5,115 bases of DNA from DATCYX01 sp037444705. GTDB taxonomy: Bacteria; Chloroflexota; Anaerolineae; Anaerolineales; UBA4823. Position numbers and translations under genes: made by a program. A model generated the notes under the pieces. The model did no database searches. It saw only the letters and a list, made by a program, of their open reading frames with translations, and was not told the origin of the DNA. The stretch lies in contig JBBILY010000186.1 in the NCBI GenBank assembly GCA_037444705.1, positions 1 to 5,115 of the forward strand. The letters run 5' to 3'. This document shows, piece by piece, positions 4,299 through 5,115 of this stretch (positions are counted from its first letter, which is position 1; every line of letters starts with the position of its first letter).

Positions 4299-5115
4299 AT
4301 GCCACGCAAACAACTCCTGACTATCATTATCATTATCGTCGCCATTGTGCTATCGGTATACCTGGACTTACCCAATACACCGGGCATCCCCTGGTCTAGC
4401 CGAAAAATTCAGACCCGCCTGGGCCTTGACCTGGTAGGGGGTGTGCAGGCTTTGCTAGAAGCAGATTTACCCCCCGATCAACCGGTCACTCCAGAGGCCA
4501 TGCAAGCCGCCACCTCCATCGTTGAAAGTCGCGTCAACGGATTGGGGCTGAGCGAGGCGGTAGTGCAACAGGCTGGTGACCGAAGGATCGTGGTCGAATT
4601 GCCGGGTGAAAAAGACCCGGAAGCAGCCCTGGCCACCCTTAAGCAAACTGCTTTGTTGGAATTCGTGGATTTCACCAGCATTCCGGTGGAAAGCACCTCC
4701 ACCTTAGTGGGCAGCACGATTCAGACCGACTTTGGTAAAAACCAAACGGTGCAGCCGACACAAACCGTCACTCAGACGGCTCAAATCTATCACACTGTGA
4801 TGACCGGCGCCGATCTGAAAGATGTTAAAGTGGACCTGGCAGCCACCGAACCCCAGGTCGCTTTCGAACTCACCGACCAGGGAGCGAAAATCTTTAGAGA
4901 TTTCACCTCGGCTCACGTAGGACAGGTGTTGGCTATCGTCCTGGACAAGGTGGTCATTTCCACGCCAAGAATTGACGAGCCCATTACTGATGGTAAAGGC
5001 GTCATTCGGGGTAATTTCACCGTAGAGAGCGCCAACGCCCTGGCGGTTCAATTGCGCTCCGGCTCCCTACCCGTCCCGCTTAAGATTGTGGAGAGCCGCA
5101 CAGTTGGCCCAACTT
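4299..5115 (+). CDS. secD: Protein translocase subunit SecD (3'-truncated by window)
   Basis: The first 272 codons of SecD are present; the frame is still open at the window end. SecD with SecF forms a membrane complex that uses the proton gradient to pull exported proteins through SecYEG on the outer face of the membrane. Residues about 6-21 are a hydrophobic first membrane helix after MPRKQ. GLDLVGGVQALLE (about 42-54) is the signature just outside it. The extracytoplasmic P1 domain follows, and ALAVQLRSGSLPVPLKIVESRTVGPT (about 247-272) is the hallmark just before membrane helix 2. The remaining helices lie outside the window, and secF would be expected next. A Gln/Thr-rich stretch at residues about 148-163 is a probable flexible loop. 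I chose the ATG at 4299 because AGAGAGG lies a few bases upstream and GGAGG at 4282-4286 is also in range. An in-frame ATG at 4287 abuts GGAGG and is less likely. This is the only gene here with a clear Shine-Dalgarno sequence. Confidence 0.95.
   Translation, partial: MPRKQLLTIIIIIVAIVLSVYLDLPNTPGIPWSSRKIQTRLGLDLVGGVQALLEADLPPDQPVTPEAMQAATSIVESRVNGLGLSEAVVQQAGDRRIVVELPGEKDPEAALATLKQTALLEFVDFTSIPVESTSTLVGSTIQTDFGKNQTVQPTQTVTQTAQIYHTVMTGADLKDVKVDLAATEPQVAFELTDQGAKIFRDFTSAHVGQVLAIVLDKVVISTPRIDEPITDGKGVIRGNFTVESANALAVQLRSGSLPVPLKIVESRTVGPT

Noticed and set aside
4478..5051. Minus-strand open frames opposite secD
   Set aside because: The plus-strand SecD reading is unambiguous and these frames show no domain of their own.

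Overview
The window looks like a chromosomal segment from a moderately GC-rich free-living bacterium. My best guess is Chloroflexota, class Anaerolineae. That guess rests on general resemblance of the protein set (a paired radical-SAM/SPASM protein and PqqD-like protein, a small SpoIIE-type phosphatase, secD) and on the rarity of Shine-Dalgarno sequences; no marker gene confirms it. I see no rRNA, tRNA, CRISPR array or insertion sequence.

Layout. Positions 1-482 hold the C-terminal part of a radical SAM enzyme with a SPASM auxiliary Fe-S cluster domain (plus strand, start outside the window). Sixteen bases later, 499-1644 encodes a 381-residue paralogue with a PqqD-like N-terminal region, followed by a radical-SAM-like barrel and a SPASM-like end. 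It keeps the fold signatures (GGEPTLR, EPDGDVLP, DPWEKIW) but has lost the cluster-binding cysteines. It converges on, and overlaps by 45 bases, a minus-strand SpoU/TrmH-type RNA methyltransferase (1600-2271) that carries an N-terminal zinc-ribbon-like segment. That gene diverges from a plus-strand class I SAM methyltransferase (2293-3060). The 21-base gap between the two start codons contains one 8-base palindrome, ATTATAAT, which supplies a perfect -10 box on each strand, 6 or 7 bases from each start codon. Both mRNAs therefore look leaderless.

Downstream on the plus strand are a SpoIIE/PP2C-type phosphatase gene (3144-3831) broken by a frameshift near 3340, a 117-residue P-loop protein (3844-4197), and the first 272 codons of secD (4299 to window end). 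The phosphatase has its own promoter, again placed so that its GTG start would be at or next to the transcript 5' end. secD is the only gene here with a convincing Shine-Dalgarno sequence, and it has a leader that begins with a long hairpin.

How the genes relate. The first two genes are a tandem duplication in which one copy stays catalytic and the other appears to have become a non-catalytic, probably peptide- or protein-binding partner. The phosphatase and P-loop protein are 12 bases apart and probably co-transcribed. The methyltransferases and secD have no evident functional link to these beyond position. The points most worth following up are the cysteine-less paralogue, the symmetric leaderless bidirectional promoter, the broken phosphatase, and the secD leader hairpin with its duplicated TGTATAAT boxes.
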